Part shown: positions 7,172 to 15,505 of the stretch, piece by piece
Layout: each line of letters begins with the position of its first letter
How positions within the stretch are numbered: the stretch's first letter is position 1
NCBI GenBank assembly: GCA_965223955.1
Contig: OZ245029.1
Location: 1,674,001-1,738,000, forward strand
Direction: 5' to 3'
Length of the DNA stretch: 64,000 bases
From: Bin75 sp965223955
GTDB lineage: Bacteria; Nitrospirota; Nitrospiria; Nitrospirales; UBA8639
Translations under genes and position numbers: made by a program
The notes under the pieces: model-generated
What the model saw: only the letters and a program-made list of their open reading frames with translations
Told to the model about the DNA's origin: nothing
The model's database searches: none

Positions 7172-8605
7172 ATGTCTGAACAGGTTGTTGCACTCGAACA
7201 TTTTGCCCTTGAAGAACGCGAGGTCGAGCAGGCTTTGGCTCGGGTCAACGTCCGTGCCGTGGATTACGCGGATATTTATTTTGAATCGACGATTGCGGAA
7301 TCCGTGTCCATGGAGGAAGGCATCGTCAAACGGGCCGTCAAAAGTATTTCTCAGGGTGCCGGGGTCAGGGCCACCTCCGGGGAAAAAACCGGGTTTGCCT
7401 ATTCCGACGAATTGTCGAAACGGGATTTGGAAATTGCCGCGGATACCGCGCGGTATATCGCCGACTCCCCGCAAGGCGACGTTCCGGTCCCCGTCACTCA
7501 TCGTCCCGCGGGGCCGCATAATCTCTATCCGCTTGAACAGCCCCTGACCGACGTCGCCACGCAGGAGCGTGTGGATCTGCTCAACCTGATCGATCAGGAA
7601 GCGCGTCGCTATGATCCTCGTATTACGAAGGTGATGGCTTCCTTGAATACCGAGCATAAAATGATGCTGGTTGCGACCACCGAAGGCTTACGAGCCGGCG
7701 ACGTGCAGCCGTTATCCCGACTCCAGGTGACGTGTATTGCCGAAGAGGGGACTAATCGACAGGTGGGAACCTTCGGCGGAGGCGGGCGCGTCGGTTTTTC
7801 CTTTTACCATGAACAGGATCGAGCGCGGTCTTATGCTCGGGAAGCTGCCCGGCAGGCTATCCTGAATCTCAGTGCCGTGGACGCGCCGGCGGGAATTTTG
7901 CCGGTGGTGTTGGCGGGCGGTTGGCCGGGGATTCTGTTGCATGAGGCCGTTGGTCACGGCCTGGAGGCGGATTTCAATCGCAAGAAAACGTCGGCGTTCA
8001 GTAATCTACTCGGTCAGCGCGTGGCGTCCGACGTGTGTACGATCGTGGATGATGGGACGTTGCCTTTCAGGCGGGGATCGCTCAATATCGACGATGAAGG
8101 CACGCCCACGACCAGGACCGTCCTGATCGAAGAGGGCATCTTGTGCGGGTATATCACGGATCGTCTCAATGCCCGGCTGATGGGCATTCCCTTAACCGGC
8201 AACGGCCGGCGTGAGGATTTTCGAAGCATCGTGCTGCCGCGGATGACCAATACCTTCATGCTGGCCGGTACGTCCGAACCCGAGGATATTCTCCGGTCCG
8301 TCAAGAAAGGCTTATATGCCGTTTCGTTTGGGGGTGGGCAGGTGGATATCACGAACGGCAAGTTCGTCTTTTCGGCGAGTGAAGCCTATCTCATCGAGGA
8401 TGGCAAAGTCACGAAACCGGTCAAAGGGGCGACGCTCATCGGGAGCGGGCCCGACGTTCTCAAGCAGGTGTCGATGGTGGGTCATGATTTGCAATTGGAT
8501 TCGGGCATCGGGACCTGCGGAAAAGAAGGTCAATCCGTTCCGGTCGGCGTGGGGCTGCCGACGATTCGAATCGATGAGATTACGGTGGGAGGCACCGCTA
8601 CCTAG
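7172..8605 (+). CDS. tldD: TldD metalloprotease
   Basis: 477 residues from ATG 7172, the usual TldD length; further upstream the frame runs through intergenic repeat sequence. The catalytic zinc motif HEAVGHGLEADF (HExxxH) is present, as is the C-terminal GGQVDITNGKFVFSASEAYLIEDG. TldD forms a heterodimer with TldE. The pair degrades unfolded peptides and matures microcin B17, and processes other modified peptides in other bacteria. tldE follows directly on the same strand, 66 bp away. No modified-peptide precursor or cyclodehydratase is seen nearby, so a general peptide-clearing role is most likely. Confidence 0.95.
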   Translation: MSEQVVALEHFALEEREVEQALARVNVRAVDYADIYFESTIAESVSMEEGIVKRAVKSISQGAGVRATSGEKTGFAYSDELSKRDLEIAADTARYIADSPQGDVPVPVTHRPAGPHNLYPLEQPLTDVATQERVDLLNLIDQEARRYDPRITKVMASLNTEHKMMLVATTEGLRAGDVQPLSRLQVTCIAEEGTNRQVGTFGGGGRVGFSFYHEQDRARSYAREAARQAILNLSAVDAPAGILPVVLAGGWPGILLHEAVGHGLEADFNRKKTSAFSNLLGQRVASDVCTIVDDGTLPFRRGSLNIDDEGTPTTRTVLIEEGILCGYITDRLNARLMGIPLTGNGRREDFRSIVLPRMTNTFMLAGTSEPEDILRSVKKGLYAVSFGGGQVDITNGKFVFSASEAYLIEDGKVTKPVKGATLIGSGPDVLKQVSMVGHDLQLDSGIGTCGKEGQSVPVGVGLPTIRIDEITVGGTAT

Positions 8606-8671
8606 CACCTCTCGTAGAAACCTTCAACACGCTATCCTCAAGCCCATTCAGTCAATTTATCATCCTTTATC

Positions 8672-10030
8672 ATGAATGAATCATCGGAAGTCCTGAAGAC
8701 GCTTGCCGCCGAATTGGTCGACCGGGTGAAAGCCCATGGGGCCACGGCAGCCGACGTCCTGGTGGCGGAAGGGGATTCCGTGTCGGTTCAGGTTCGCTTG
8801 TCGGCCGTCGAGTGTTTGAGTCAGGCACGAGAAAAGCGTCTGGGAATTCGGGTTTTTTTCGGGAAACGGTCCGCCAGTGCGTCCACCTCGGATTTTTCCG
8901 AATCGTCGCTCACGCAGTTGGTTGCCGATACCTGTGCCCTTGCCCGGGCGGTGGCTGAGGATGAGACGTCGGGACTTCCAGAACACGCGGCGCTGGCGAC
9001 GGATGTCCCCGATCTGGATCTCTATGATCCCACCACTCTGCCCGTGGAAGAAGCCATTCACGTGGCTCAACGCGCGGAACGGGCTGCCATGGATGCCGAT
9101 CCCCGCATGACCAATTCGGAAGGGGCCGAGTGTGGTTCGGCCTATGGCGCGATAGTGTTGGCCAACACGCATGGGTTTCTGGGGTACCATCGGAGTTCCC
9201 GGTTTTCCTTGTCCGTGGCGCCCGTCGCCGAAGGCGCTGATGGCCAGGGCATGCAGCGGGACTACTGGTATACGGTCTCGCGTAAGCGGCATGAATTGGA
9301 GGATCCGGAGTCGGTCGGACGAATTGCAGCGGAGCGGACGCTTCGGCGTTTGGGGGCTCGCAAGGTCGGGACCCAACGGGTTCCCGTGATTTTTGATCCG
9401 GAAATGGCGTGCAGTTTGTTGGGGCACCTCGCGAGTGCGGTCTCCGGGTATTCACTGTATAAAGGGGCTTCGTTTTTACTGGGGCAGTTGGGGAAGCCCA
9501 TCGCTCCGACACACGTGAACGTGGAAGACAACGGTCGGATGCCCGGCAAGATCGGGTCTCGTCCTTTCGACGGGGAGGGGTTGCCGACCCGAAAGACGAT
9601 GATCCTCGAACAAGGTGTGCTTTCCAGCTATTTGTTGGATACGTATTCCGGAAGAAAGTTGGGGATGGCGTCCACCGGAAACGCTGCCAGAAGTATCGGT
9701 GATAATCCGACCGTGTCTCCGACGAATCTGTTTTTTCATTCCGGTGACGTGTCGCCCGACGAGATCATTCACTCCGTCACACAAGGGTTGTACGTCACCG
9801 AATTGATTGGATTCGGCGTGAATATGGTGACGGGAGACTATTCTCGCGGCGCCTCCGGTTTTTGGATTGAAAACGGCGAATTGGCCTATCCGGTTCAGGA
9901 AGTGACAATCGCCGGTAATTTGAAACAGATGTTCCAGGATATTGAGTCGATCGGGAATGATTTAGCCTTTCGAGGGAAACTGGCGAGCCCCACCATACGG
10001 ATACGTGAGATGATGGTGGGGGGCGATTGA
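8672..10030 (+). CDS. pmbA: TldE/PmbA, partner of TldD
   Basis: 452 residues. It has the PmbA/TldE architecture but no HExxxH zinc motif, as expected for the non-catalytic subunit. Recognisable pieces are VQVRLSAVECLSQAREKRLGIRVF near the N-terminus, DDEGLPTRK-type EDNGRMPGKIGSRPFDGEG, and C-terminal GASGFWIENGELAYPVQEVTIAGNL. It is predicted to be cotranscribed with tldD. Start ATG 8672 has only a weak ribosome site. Confidence 0.93.
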   Translation: MNESSEVLKTLAAELVDRVKAHGATAADVLVAEGDSVSVQVRLSAVECLSQAREKRLGIRVFFGKRSASASTSDFSESSLTQLVADTCALARAVAEDETSGLPEHAALATDVPDLDLYDPTTLPVEEAIHVAQRAERAAMDADPRMTNSEGAECGSAYGAIVLANTHGFLGYHRSSRFSLSVAPVAEGADGQGMQRDYWYTVSRKRHELEDPESVGRIAAERTLRRLGARKVGTQRVPVIFDPEMACSLLGHLASAVSGYSLYKGASFLLGQLGKPIAPTHVNVEDNGRMPGKIGSRPFDGEGLPTRKTMILEQGVLSSYLLDTYSGRKLGMASTGNAARSIGDNPTVSPTNLFFHSGDVSPDEIIHSVTQGLYVTELIGFGVNMVTGDYSRGASGFWIENGELAYPVQEVTIAGNLKQMFQDIESIGNDLAFRGKLASPTIRIREMMVGGD

Positions 10031-10064
10031 ATGCGCGAGTGTCCCGGAAGCCGAAGGAGTCGTT

Positions 10065-10562
10065 ATGCCACTTGACGTCGAGGATGGAGTCAAAGCCTTG
10101 CAGTTGGTCACCTCGCGCTATGATCAACGGGAATGGCGAAAAAAAATCGAAAAAACCTTGAGCCTCACGCCCAGCGGGTTTGAGGATGCTGCGCAGCGGA
10201 AAACGTTTGTCTATCTCAAGCTTCAACTTCAGGCGTATAAATCCCGACGTGCCGATACACCGTCCTGGATCGTCGGCGGGTATGCGACCAAGGAAGTGAT
10301 CGATCGCGCCCGGTTTCGTCCGACGGATATTGATCCGGATATGACGGAGGCCGACGTGTCTTTCCTGGGGGTCGATCCGGGTGCGGAAGTCGATGAAGTG
10401 TGGTGGGAAGAAATGCTGGTCAAGTGGTTCGAAACGCCGGAAGAAGAACTCGAAGAGACAGACGAAGAAACCGATGAAGAAACCGAAGCAGAACCAGACG
10501 AAGAATCCGACGAAGAACCCGAAGCATCGAGTGAAGATCCCCCCGGTGATGACAACCCGTAG
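10065..10562 (+). CDS. Hypothetical protein with a very acidic C-terminal tail
   Basis: 165 residues, ATG 10065 preceded by AAGGAG. The first 125 residues are a soluble, mixed-charge domain (ALQLVTSRYDQREWRKKIEK). The last 40 are almost entirely Glu/Asp/Thr/Pro (EETDEETDEETEAEPDEESD-like). No family is recognised. It starts 34 bp after pmbA, so it belongs to the tld operon by position. The tail is encoded by near-repetitive GAAGAAACCGA units and is probably disordered. The first family A hairpin begins 10 bp after the stop. Confidence 0.7.
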   Translation: MPLDVEDGVKALQLVTSRYDQREWRKKIEKTLSLTPSGFEDAAQRKTFVYLKLQLQAYKSRRADTPSWIVGGYATKEVIDRARFRPTDIDPDMTEADVSFLGVDPGAEVDEVWWEEMLVKWFETPEEELEETDEETDEETEAEPDEESDEEPEASSEDPPGDDNP

Positions 10563-10921
10563 TCTTTTTTTGTAGGTCGGGTTAGCCGAAGGCGTAACCC
10601 GACAACTCCCCCCAGTCAACACCATAGCTGTCATTCCGAGCGAAGCGAGGAATCTGTCACTGAAAAACCCAACGCCAGAACCACGAGATTCTTCGCCTCC
10701 GGTTCAGAATGACAATTCTGAGTGTGGCCGTCCATTCGTGCTGTCAACGCATTAGACAATCCGCTACGACTGTCGGATTACGCTACGCTAATCCGACCTA
10801 CAAAATCAGACCTTCTCGCTAAGAATCCAAAAGGTATCTAAAAGGCATCCAAATAGCACCATTTTGATGCAAAGATACTCCAAACGTAATACAAAATGCA
10901 GCCATTTGGCACTATGGCATT
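10563..10921. repeat. Nested intergenic repeats: family A flanking family C
   Basis: Family A hairpin at 10572-10603 (GTAGGTCGGGTTAGCC ... GTAACCCGAC) and its partner at 10772-10801 (GTCGGATTACGC ... CTAATCCGACCTAC) enclose a family C inverted repeat at about 10629-10720 (TGTCATTCCGAGCGAAGCG ... TTCAGAATGACA). The remainder to 10921 is AT-rich, with no gene seen; it is the 3' flank of the glycosylase gene. Confidence 0.75.
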
Positions 10922-11533
10922 CTAAAACAAATCCATTTGGATGGGTTGGGCACCTGCCGGAATCGCCGGCTCCTGTAGTGGAATCGCCATCGTATCCAGA
11001 AGCCGTTTCAATTTTTGAAAATCTTCCTGAAGCAGAGGGCGGAGATTGTCGTTGTGCAGAGCCGCGGCGGGATGGAACAGCGGAAACAGTTGAAACTCCG
11101 ATAGTTGAATCGGTTGGCCGTGTACCTTGGTGATCCCGACTTTTCTTTCCAAAAGCGTTTGGGTGGCAAAGTTGCCCAGGGAACAGACGACGTGTGGTTT
11201 GATATAGTGAATTTGCTGAAGAAGAAACGGTTTGCACGTCTCGACTTCATCCGGTGCGGGGTCGCGATTCTGAGGCGGACGGCATTTGATGACGTTTGCA
11301 ATATAAATCTGTGACCGGGACAGCCCGACCGATTCCAATAATTCCGTTAGCAGCTTTCCCGCCGCGCCGACAAACGGCACCCCTTGCTTGTCCTCGTGGA
11401 ACCCCGGGGCTTCTCCGACGAACATGATCGAGGCTTCCGGATTCCCGCTCCCGAACACGACCTGCGTCCGTCCGGAAGCCAGACGACATTGCTGGCAGTT
11501 GCGCAGAGATTCGCAGAGGTCAGCGAGCGACAT
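10922..11533 (-). CDS. Uracil-DNA glycosylase, family 4, with clamp-binding tail
   Basis: 203 residues. Family 4 (UdgA-type) iron-sulphur uracil-DNA glycosylase. The active-site region is FVGEAPGFHEDKQGVPFVG (residues 38-56) and the second catalytic motif is FHPAAALH (153-160). The four cluster cysteines are at 13, 16, 84 and 100 (NCQQC, KCRPP, ETCKP). It removes uracil arising from cytosine deamination. The last five residues are QMDLF, a match to the bacterial beta-clamp-binding pentapeptide QLxLF, after a Pro/Ala-rich linker. Start ATG 11533 follows GAGGG. It stands alone between repeats. Confidence 0.92.
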   Translation of the reverse strand: MSLADLCESLRNCQQCRLASGRTQVVFGSGNPEASIMFVGEAPGFHEDKQGVPFVGAAGKLLTELLESVGLSRSQIYIANVIKCRPPQNRDPAPDEVETCKPFLLQQIHYIKPHVVCSLGNFATQTLLERKVGITKVHGQPIQLSEFQLFPLFHPAAALHNDNLRPLLQEDFQKLKRLLDTMAIPLQEPAIPAGAQPIQMDLF

Positions 11534-11589
11534 AGGAATCCCTCATGTAGGCTTGTCGCCTGCACCCTAAGGGATGAAAATGTTGCAGG

Positions 11590-11678
11590 TTGTCATCCTG
11601 AGCGAAGCGAAGGATCTGCTTTTCCAAGCGTTCGGTGGGGGAGGGAGAGATTCCTCGCTTCTCTCGGAATGACAGATT
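11590..11678. repeat. Family C inverted repeat
   Basis: TGTCATCCTGAGCGAAGCG at the left and CCTCGCTTCTCTCGGAATGACA at the right form a long imperfect hairpin. It is the same family as the insert at 10629-10720. The rest of 11534-11789 shows nothing else. Confidence 0.75.
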
Positions 11679-11789
11679 CGGCGTGGCGTTGGCTATTTTC
11701 ATACCAATCGCATCATAGGAAGAGGGTGCGTCGTTGTCAATTCGGCGGCAACGTGACCGGCGCAGGGTCCTTCACTCACCGGTGATGCC

Positions 11790-12674
11790 TTACCCGCGGC
11801 GGGACACACGGTTTTGAAACGACCGGCGCACCCACGCCGTCAGGGCCAGGGTCAGACGATGAAGGGGAGGGACGCGAATGCGAGAAGAAAACACGGCAAA
11901 TCGCGCTTCTTCAATACGGGTTAACAGGTTGAAGTAGATGACGCGCATGATTTCCGCGGAGAGCAAAGATTGACGATCGGCCGATGAAAGGGTGTCATAC
12001 ACGGTTTGTGCTTTTCGATAGTATTCATGGGCCCGGGCAGCCTGGAATTCCATGAGTTGAATGAATTGAGGCGAAGAGGTCTTGGCTAATAGCTGCTCCT
12101 CGGAACAGCCAAACCTAGCCTGGTCTTCTTGCGGCACATAAATCCGGTCCCGTTCGGCATCGGCTCCAATGTCGCGCATGATGTTGGTCAGTTGAAAAGC
12201 CATGCCCAAGTTGATGGCATAGTCCTGCGCACGCGGGTCCATGGTTCCGAACACTTTTAAACAGATCAATCCGACGATCGATGCCACGCGATAGCAATAG
12301 GGATAGAGATCTTCAAAGGTGGCATACCGCCTGATCGTCAGATCCATTTCCATGCCGGCAATCAGTTTTTGAAAGTAGTCCTGGGGGATATCCAGCTTGC
12401 GGGCGTGATCCGCCAGGCTGATGGTCACCGGATATTGCGGGGTGCCTTGATACGCCGCCTCGATTTCCCGGCGCCATTGCGCAAGTTGGTCGTATGGATC
12501 CACTCCGTCAGGGGGGTGATCCACGGCCGCATCCAACTCGTGACACAACGTGTATACGGTATAGATGGCTTCCCGGCGGGGACGGGGTAAAAAGAGAAAT
12601 GAATAGTAAAAATTGCTCCCGCTGTCTTTGGTCTTTCTGGTGCAGTAGGCGTGGGCTTCCGTGACGGTGGGCAT
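11790..12674 (-). CDS. Squalene/phytoene synthase family, presqualene diphosphate synthase-like (HpnD type)
   Basis: 294 residues from ATG 12674 (MPTVTEAHAYC), just downstream of the previous stop. Trans-isoprenyl head-to-head synthase. Near the N-terminus is SGSNFYYSFLFLPRPRREA. The first acidic motif is CHELDAAVDHPPD, the helix containing YCYRVASIVGLICLKVFG follows, and the second acidic motif is NIMRDIGADAERDRIYVP. This last motif, with arginine and IYVP, resembles HpnD, which condenses two farnesyl diphosphates for squalene/hopanoid synthesis. The other hpn genes are not in the window, so squalene synthase versus phytoene synthase cannot be fully excluded. It is the last gene of a three-gene minus-strand cluster with two small proteins of unknown function. 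Confidence 0.82.
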   Translation of the reverse strand: MPTVTEAHAYCTRKTKDSGSNFYYSFLFLPRPRREAIYTVYTLCHELDAAVDHPPDGVDPYDQLAQWRREIEAAYQGTPQYPVTISLADHARKLDIPQDYFQKLIAGMEMDLTIRRYATFEDLYPYCYRVASIVGLICLKVFGTMDPRAQDYAINLGMAFQLTNIMRDIGADAERDRIYVPQEDQARFGCSEEQLLAKTSSPQFIQLMEFQAARAHEYYRKAQTVYDTLSSADRQSLLSAEIMRVIYFNLLTRIEEARFAVFSSRIRVPPLHRLTLALTAWVRRSFQNRVSRRG

Positions 12675-12697
12675 CTGCGTGGGAACTTGGCTGCGAC

Positions 12698-13258
12698 TTA
12701 TGATTGAGGTTGAAGGTATCGTTCCTTGATCCAGCCCGAGTCTCCGGTTTCCGTTTGTACGAAATACCTCCACTGCTTCTCGATGAGACTCCCGTCGCTG
12801 ATCGTGAGGACGTCGCCCGTTTTCACCACGGGACCCAGTTGTTTTTCTCCAGCCTCATCGCCTAGCCGGAAGCGAGCCTGACGACCTTCCTTCAGCGCGA
12901 CGGTGACACGTTGTCCTTCGTGAAAGGCCGGCATGGGAGGCACGTACGACGGGGGAGAGACGTTGCGGTCGCGTTGGGGAGTGGGGTCTTCAGTCCGTAT
13001 ATCGAGGACGGCATGCATCGTGTTGGACGCCATTTGGATGATGGAAGACCGTCGCTCCGGATCCGTCACGACGTACCAGGTTCCGATGCCCAACAGGATG
13101 AGCAGGAAGATCAGAAACCATCGGCGGCGAGGGGGTCTATGCCGAGGGTCATCGAAATCTTCTAATCCGTCGTCGAACTCAAGGTCCTGGTCATTGTCCT
13201 GGGCAAAGAGAAGGGGAGAGAAGGATGACCGCGCGTGAGAAACCATTGTCGCTGTCAT
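12698..13258 (-). CDS. Membrane-anchored protein with C-terminal SH3-like domain
   Basis: 186 residues (an internal ATG at 13246 is an alternative). It has an acidic, Asp-rich cytoplasmic start (DNDQDLEFDDGLEDFDDP), a basic RHRPPRRR stop-transfer signal and one transmembrane helix at about 47-64 (WFLIFLLILLGIGTWYVV). A periplasmic linker leads to a C-terminal domain ending RYFVQTETGDSGWIKERYL. This last piece resembles bacterial SH3 domains, where a G-W-I/V-x-x-x-Y/L end is common. Its start overlaps the stop of the small gene upstream by ATGA, implying coupled translation. It precedes the HpnD-like gene by 23 bp. No specific function is recognised. Confidence 0.7.
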   Translation of the reverse strand: MTATMVSHARSSFSPLLFAQDNDQDLEFDDGLEDFDDPRHRPPRRRWFLIFLLILLGIGTWYVVTDPERRSSIIQMASNTMHAVLDIRTEDPTPQRDRNVSPPSYVPPMPAFHEGQRVTVALKEGRQARFRLGDEAGEKQLGPVVKTGDVLTISDGSLIEKQWRYFVQTETGDSGWIKERYLQPQS

Positions 13259-13488
13259 GAGTGTCTCGTGAAAAGAGTGCTCGGAAAACAGACGGGCGTC
13301 GACGTACCTTCTTGGTCCTTTTCATACCACTCGTCTTCAGGCATGTCAAACCGTGGCAAGGACGTGAGGGTTGGGACGAACGTGCCGACGCACGTGACGG
13401 CTTGCCATGGATCGGGCCTTTCAGTTTCAAGACGGTATGAGAGAGCAACGGCGTTGCGCAGTTCGTTGAAAAAGGACGGAGCCGTCAT
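13255..13488 (-). CDS. Small hypothetical protein, coupled to the SH3-like gene
   Basis: 77 residues: MTAPSFFNELRNAVALSYRL start, Pro/Trp-containing middle, and an acidic MPEDEWYEKDQE stretch. The family is not recognised. Support for being real: its TGA overlaps the next gene's ATG (ATGA at 13255-13258), and the codons look like the neighbours. There is no signal peptide. It may be a short regulatory or assembly partner, but nothing in the sequence says which. Confidence 0.5.
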   Translation of the reverse strand: MTAPSFFNELRNAVALSYRLETERPDPWQAVTCVGTFVPTLTSLPRFDMPEDEWYEKDQEGTSTPVCFPSTLFTRHS

Positions 13489-13653
13489 GACCTCCGGTCA
13501 TTGAAGAAAATGGCTTGCATATCGGATTCACCGTATGCAGAATGAATCCTGCAAGCGGCGAAACAAAAGGATGCCCTCTTGAGTTGATGCCGCCCTCATT
13601 CCCTGGCTGGGGTGGCCGCAAATTTTAGCAGACGTCGAGTTCGAACTCCGCAC

Positions 13654-14667
13654 ATGTCCAGTTGGTATCGCCCTGACCCGTTAACCCGAGACCTGATTCA
13701 TCTGATCAATGCCCGCCGGCACGATCACGGTGATTCCGAACTCGCCATCGAAGTTCTGCAAGCATTGCTCGAACAGGACCGCGAGCATGACGTGCTCACC
13801 GTTCTGGCGGCGTTGGATGAGGAAATGGCCGAGTGGTTGTTTGACCTGTTGGCGGAGGCCGCGTGCTCGGTGTTGATCGAGAGTGATCACGATGACGACC
13901 CGGCTTATGCCATTTTGGGCGCGCTTGAGTTGTCTCTGCAGGCGAATTTGGCTGCGCCTCTCGGATTGAAACTTAATCCGGAAAAAACAGCGGAATTATT
14001 GCGGGAATGTTTGCAAATCCCTCCCGGAACCGTGGTGACGGTCGAGCCGCGATTGTTGACTGATACGACGCTTGATTTTTTAACCCTTCAGAAGCTCCAC
14101 GAACATGTGTCCTGTATGGCCAGTTCCCAGCGCCGGCAACCCATTACCGCCCGCCTGCATCCTCCCGTCGAATCAACGGCATTTTTGTTGTTTGAATTAA
14201 TTGGTGCGAAGGATTCGTCCCTCCCGGAGACCATCTCCGACAAAGAGCGGGAAACCTTGTTGCAGGGTCTTATGGATCAATGTCCTGAGATCGCCTTGGC
14301 GCCGAACATGTTGGAGGTTCCGGTGTATGCCGCGTATGGCATGTTTGACGCGCAGAACGCCGTGAGACTTCATCGATTGGCCGATGAAACGGCAGCGGTC
14401 TGGCATGATCTCGACCCGCCGGTTCGGAGTCGAGCCATCGTTCATTTGCACACGCAATGTGGTAACGGGGTCTATATGCCCGTCTGGACGGACCTTTTCG
14501 ACCCTGATTTACCGGAAGACCATGGCCCGATCTGGACCTCGCCGGACGTCTGGGTCTTTACGGCGGACCTGCCGATTGAATGGCCCGGTGAAATGCTGAC
14601 GAACCGGTTACTGGCTGAGGGCTGTACCCGCTTTGAAAACCACATCGTCGAAGCGCCGGAAAATTAG
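13654..14667 (+). CDS. Hypothetical protein, intact copy of a partly duplicated gene
   Basis: 337 residues from ATG 13654 (MSSWYRPDPLTRD). Soluble and acidic. The helical N-terminal half carries repeated Leu/Ala patterns (LAIEVLQALLEQDREHDVLTVLAALDEEMAEWL-type). The C-terminal half ends GVYMPVWTDLFDPDLPEDHG and FENHIVEAPEN. No family is recognised. Its last 339 bp (14329-14667) are repeated almost exactly at 18068-18406, with one difference, ACC to GCC (Thr to Ala). No good ribosome site is seen at 13654; the frame is open back to 13612. Confidence 0.65.
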   Translation: MSSWYRPDPLTRDLIHLINARRHDHGDSELAIEVLQALLEQDREHDVLTVLAALDEEMAEWLFDLLAEAACSVLIESDHDDDPAYAILGALELSLQANLAAPLGLKLNPEKTAELLRECLQIPPGTVVTVEPRLLTDTTLDFLTLQKLHEHVSCMASSQRRQPITARLHPPVESTAFLLFELIGAKDSSLPETISDKERETLLQGLMDQCPEIALAPNMLEVPVYAAYGMFDAQNAVRLHRLADETAAVWHDLDPPVRSRAIVHLHTQCGNGVYMPVWTDLFDPDLPEDHGPIWTSPDVWVFTADLPIEWPGEMLTNRLLAEGCTRFENHIVEAPEN

Positions 14668-15505
14668 CTCCTGTCGGATGACGCTCCGCTGATCCGACCT
14701 GCTGATCCAACTTGCTCCGACTGATTCTCTTTCTGTCATCCTCGACATTTGTAATCGAGGATCCAGGGTCGTTGTCTTGGGATTTTGCCGGATTGCGTTG
14801 CGCTGATTCGACCTGCGGCCTGCCGGTCTACGTTTGTGAGGAAGCCGGTTTGAATTTGCCGGCGGCTCTCATCTGCTGAAAAGCCCTCGACAGATCGCTC
14901 AACTCTTCAGCCGCCTGCAACCGTTCCCGTATCGTCAGACGCAGGGCGCGCCGTCAAGTTAAGGCGCTAGTGGTCGTCGAGGAGCGCGGGGTGGTTTCGC
15001 TTGACACATGGAAATGAAAGACACTACTATTGCAACTCTATCGTTGCTGGTGGTCCTTTCTGCTTTGATATAAACGGTGAGGTCGAACCGCGAGTTTAGG
15101 CGCATAGACGAACTGACGGAAGTTCGCAGTGTTGCAGCCCTCAACTTGTTGCGATTCAACGGCATTCTCAGCGCCCTTCTCATCGCACCGCAGCCGTCTT
15201 CCTCCAAAAAAACATGATGAGTTGAGCAGGTTGTATGCTAAGGTGCGAGAAGCCTACAAAAATGGTACCTTGTTGAAGTCTTCGTCCTTCAGGACTGTCA
15301 GTTCGACTGCATCGTATCCGAAACCCCATGCCGCAACTACGAAACCTTGTCGCCCCGTTTGGCTTCGCCCTTGCACTCTGGATTTTGGCCGTGAGTGTTC
15401 GGAATCGGAATACTCCAATACGGTCATGAGCCTCTCACGCAGTCATAATCGGATGTCAGATATGGTGGCACCACGGGTCCGCGGCAGACAACGATATTCC
15501 TGGTG
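14668..15505. other. Gene-poor junction: degenerate repeats, truncated genes
   Basis: Directly after the hypothetical gene there is a degenerate family A hairpin (GTCGGATGACGCTCCGCTGATCCGAC) and a family C-like GTCATCCTCGAC piece. A minus-strand truncated reading frame lies at 14828-14945 (listed separately). At about 14945-14955 (GGGCGCGCCGTCAAG) the character changes to AT-richer DNA that continues into the HD/nucleotidyltransferase pair. A short plus-strand frame 15077-15217 (GTG start, 46 residues) contains DELTEVRSVAALNLLRFNGI followed by a hydrophobic stretch, possibly the N-terminal remnant of a membrane protein. A minus-strand 57-codon frame at 15254-15427 is also open. None is convincing as an intact gene. 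Confidence 0.5.
14828..14945 (-). pseudogene. 3' remnant of a truncated gene
   Basis: Minus-strand frame reading LTIRERLQAAEELSDLSRAF then QQMRAAGKFKPASSQT and a TAG at 14828-14830. It looks like a genuine helical protein C-terminus but has no start; upstream it breaks at about 14945, where the sequence character changes. Most likely a gene cut by the insertion that brought in the HD/nucleotidyltransferase pair. The family is not recognised. Confidence 0.4.

Noticed and set aside
15254..15427. 57-codon minus-strand frame (MTVLEYSDSEH start)
   Set aside because: It contains a plausible end (AVELTVLKDEDFNKV) but no recognised family, and the region is rearranged; not enough to call a gene.
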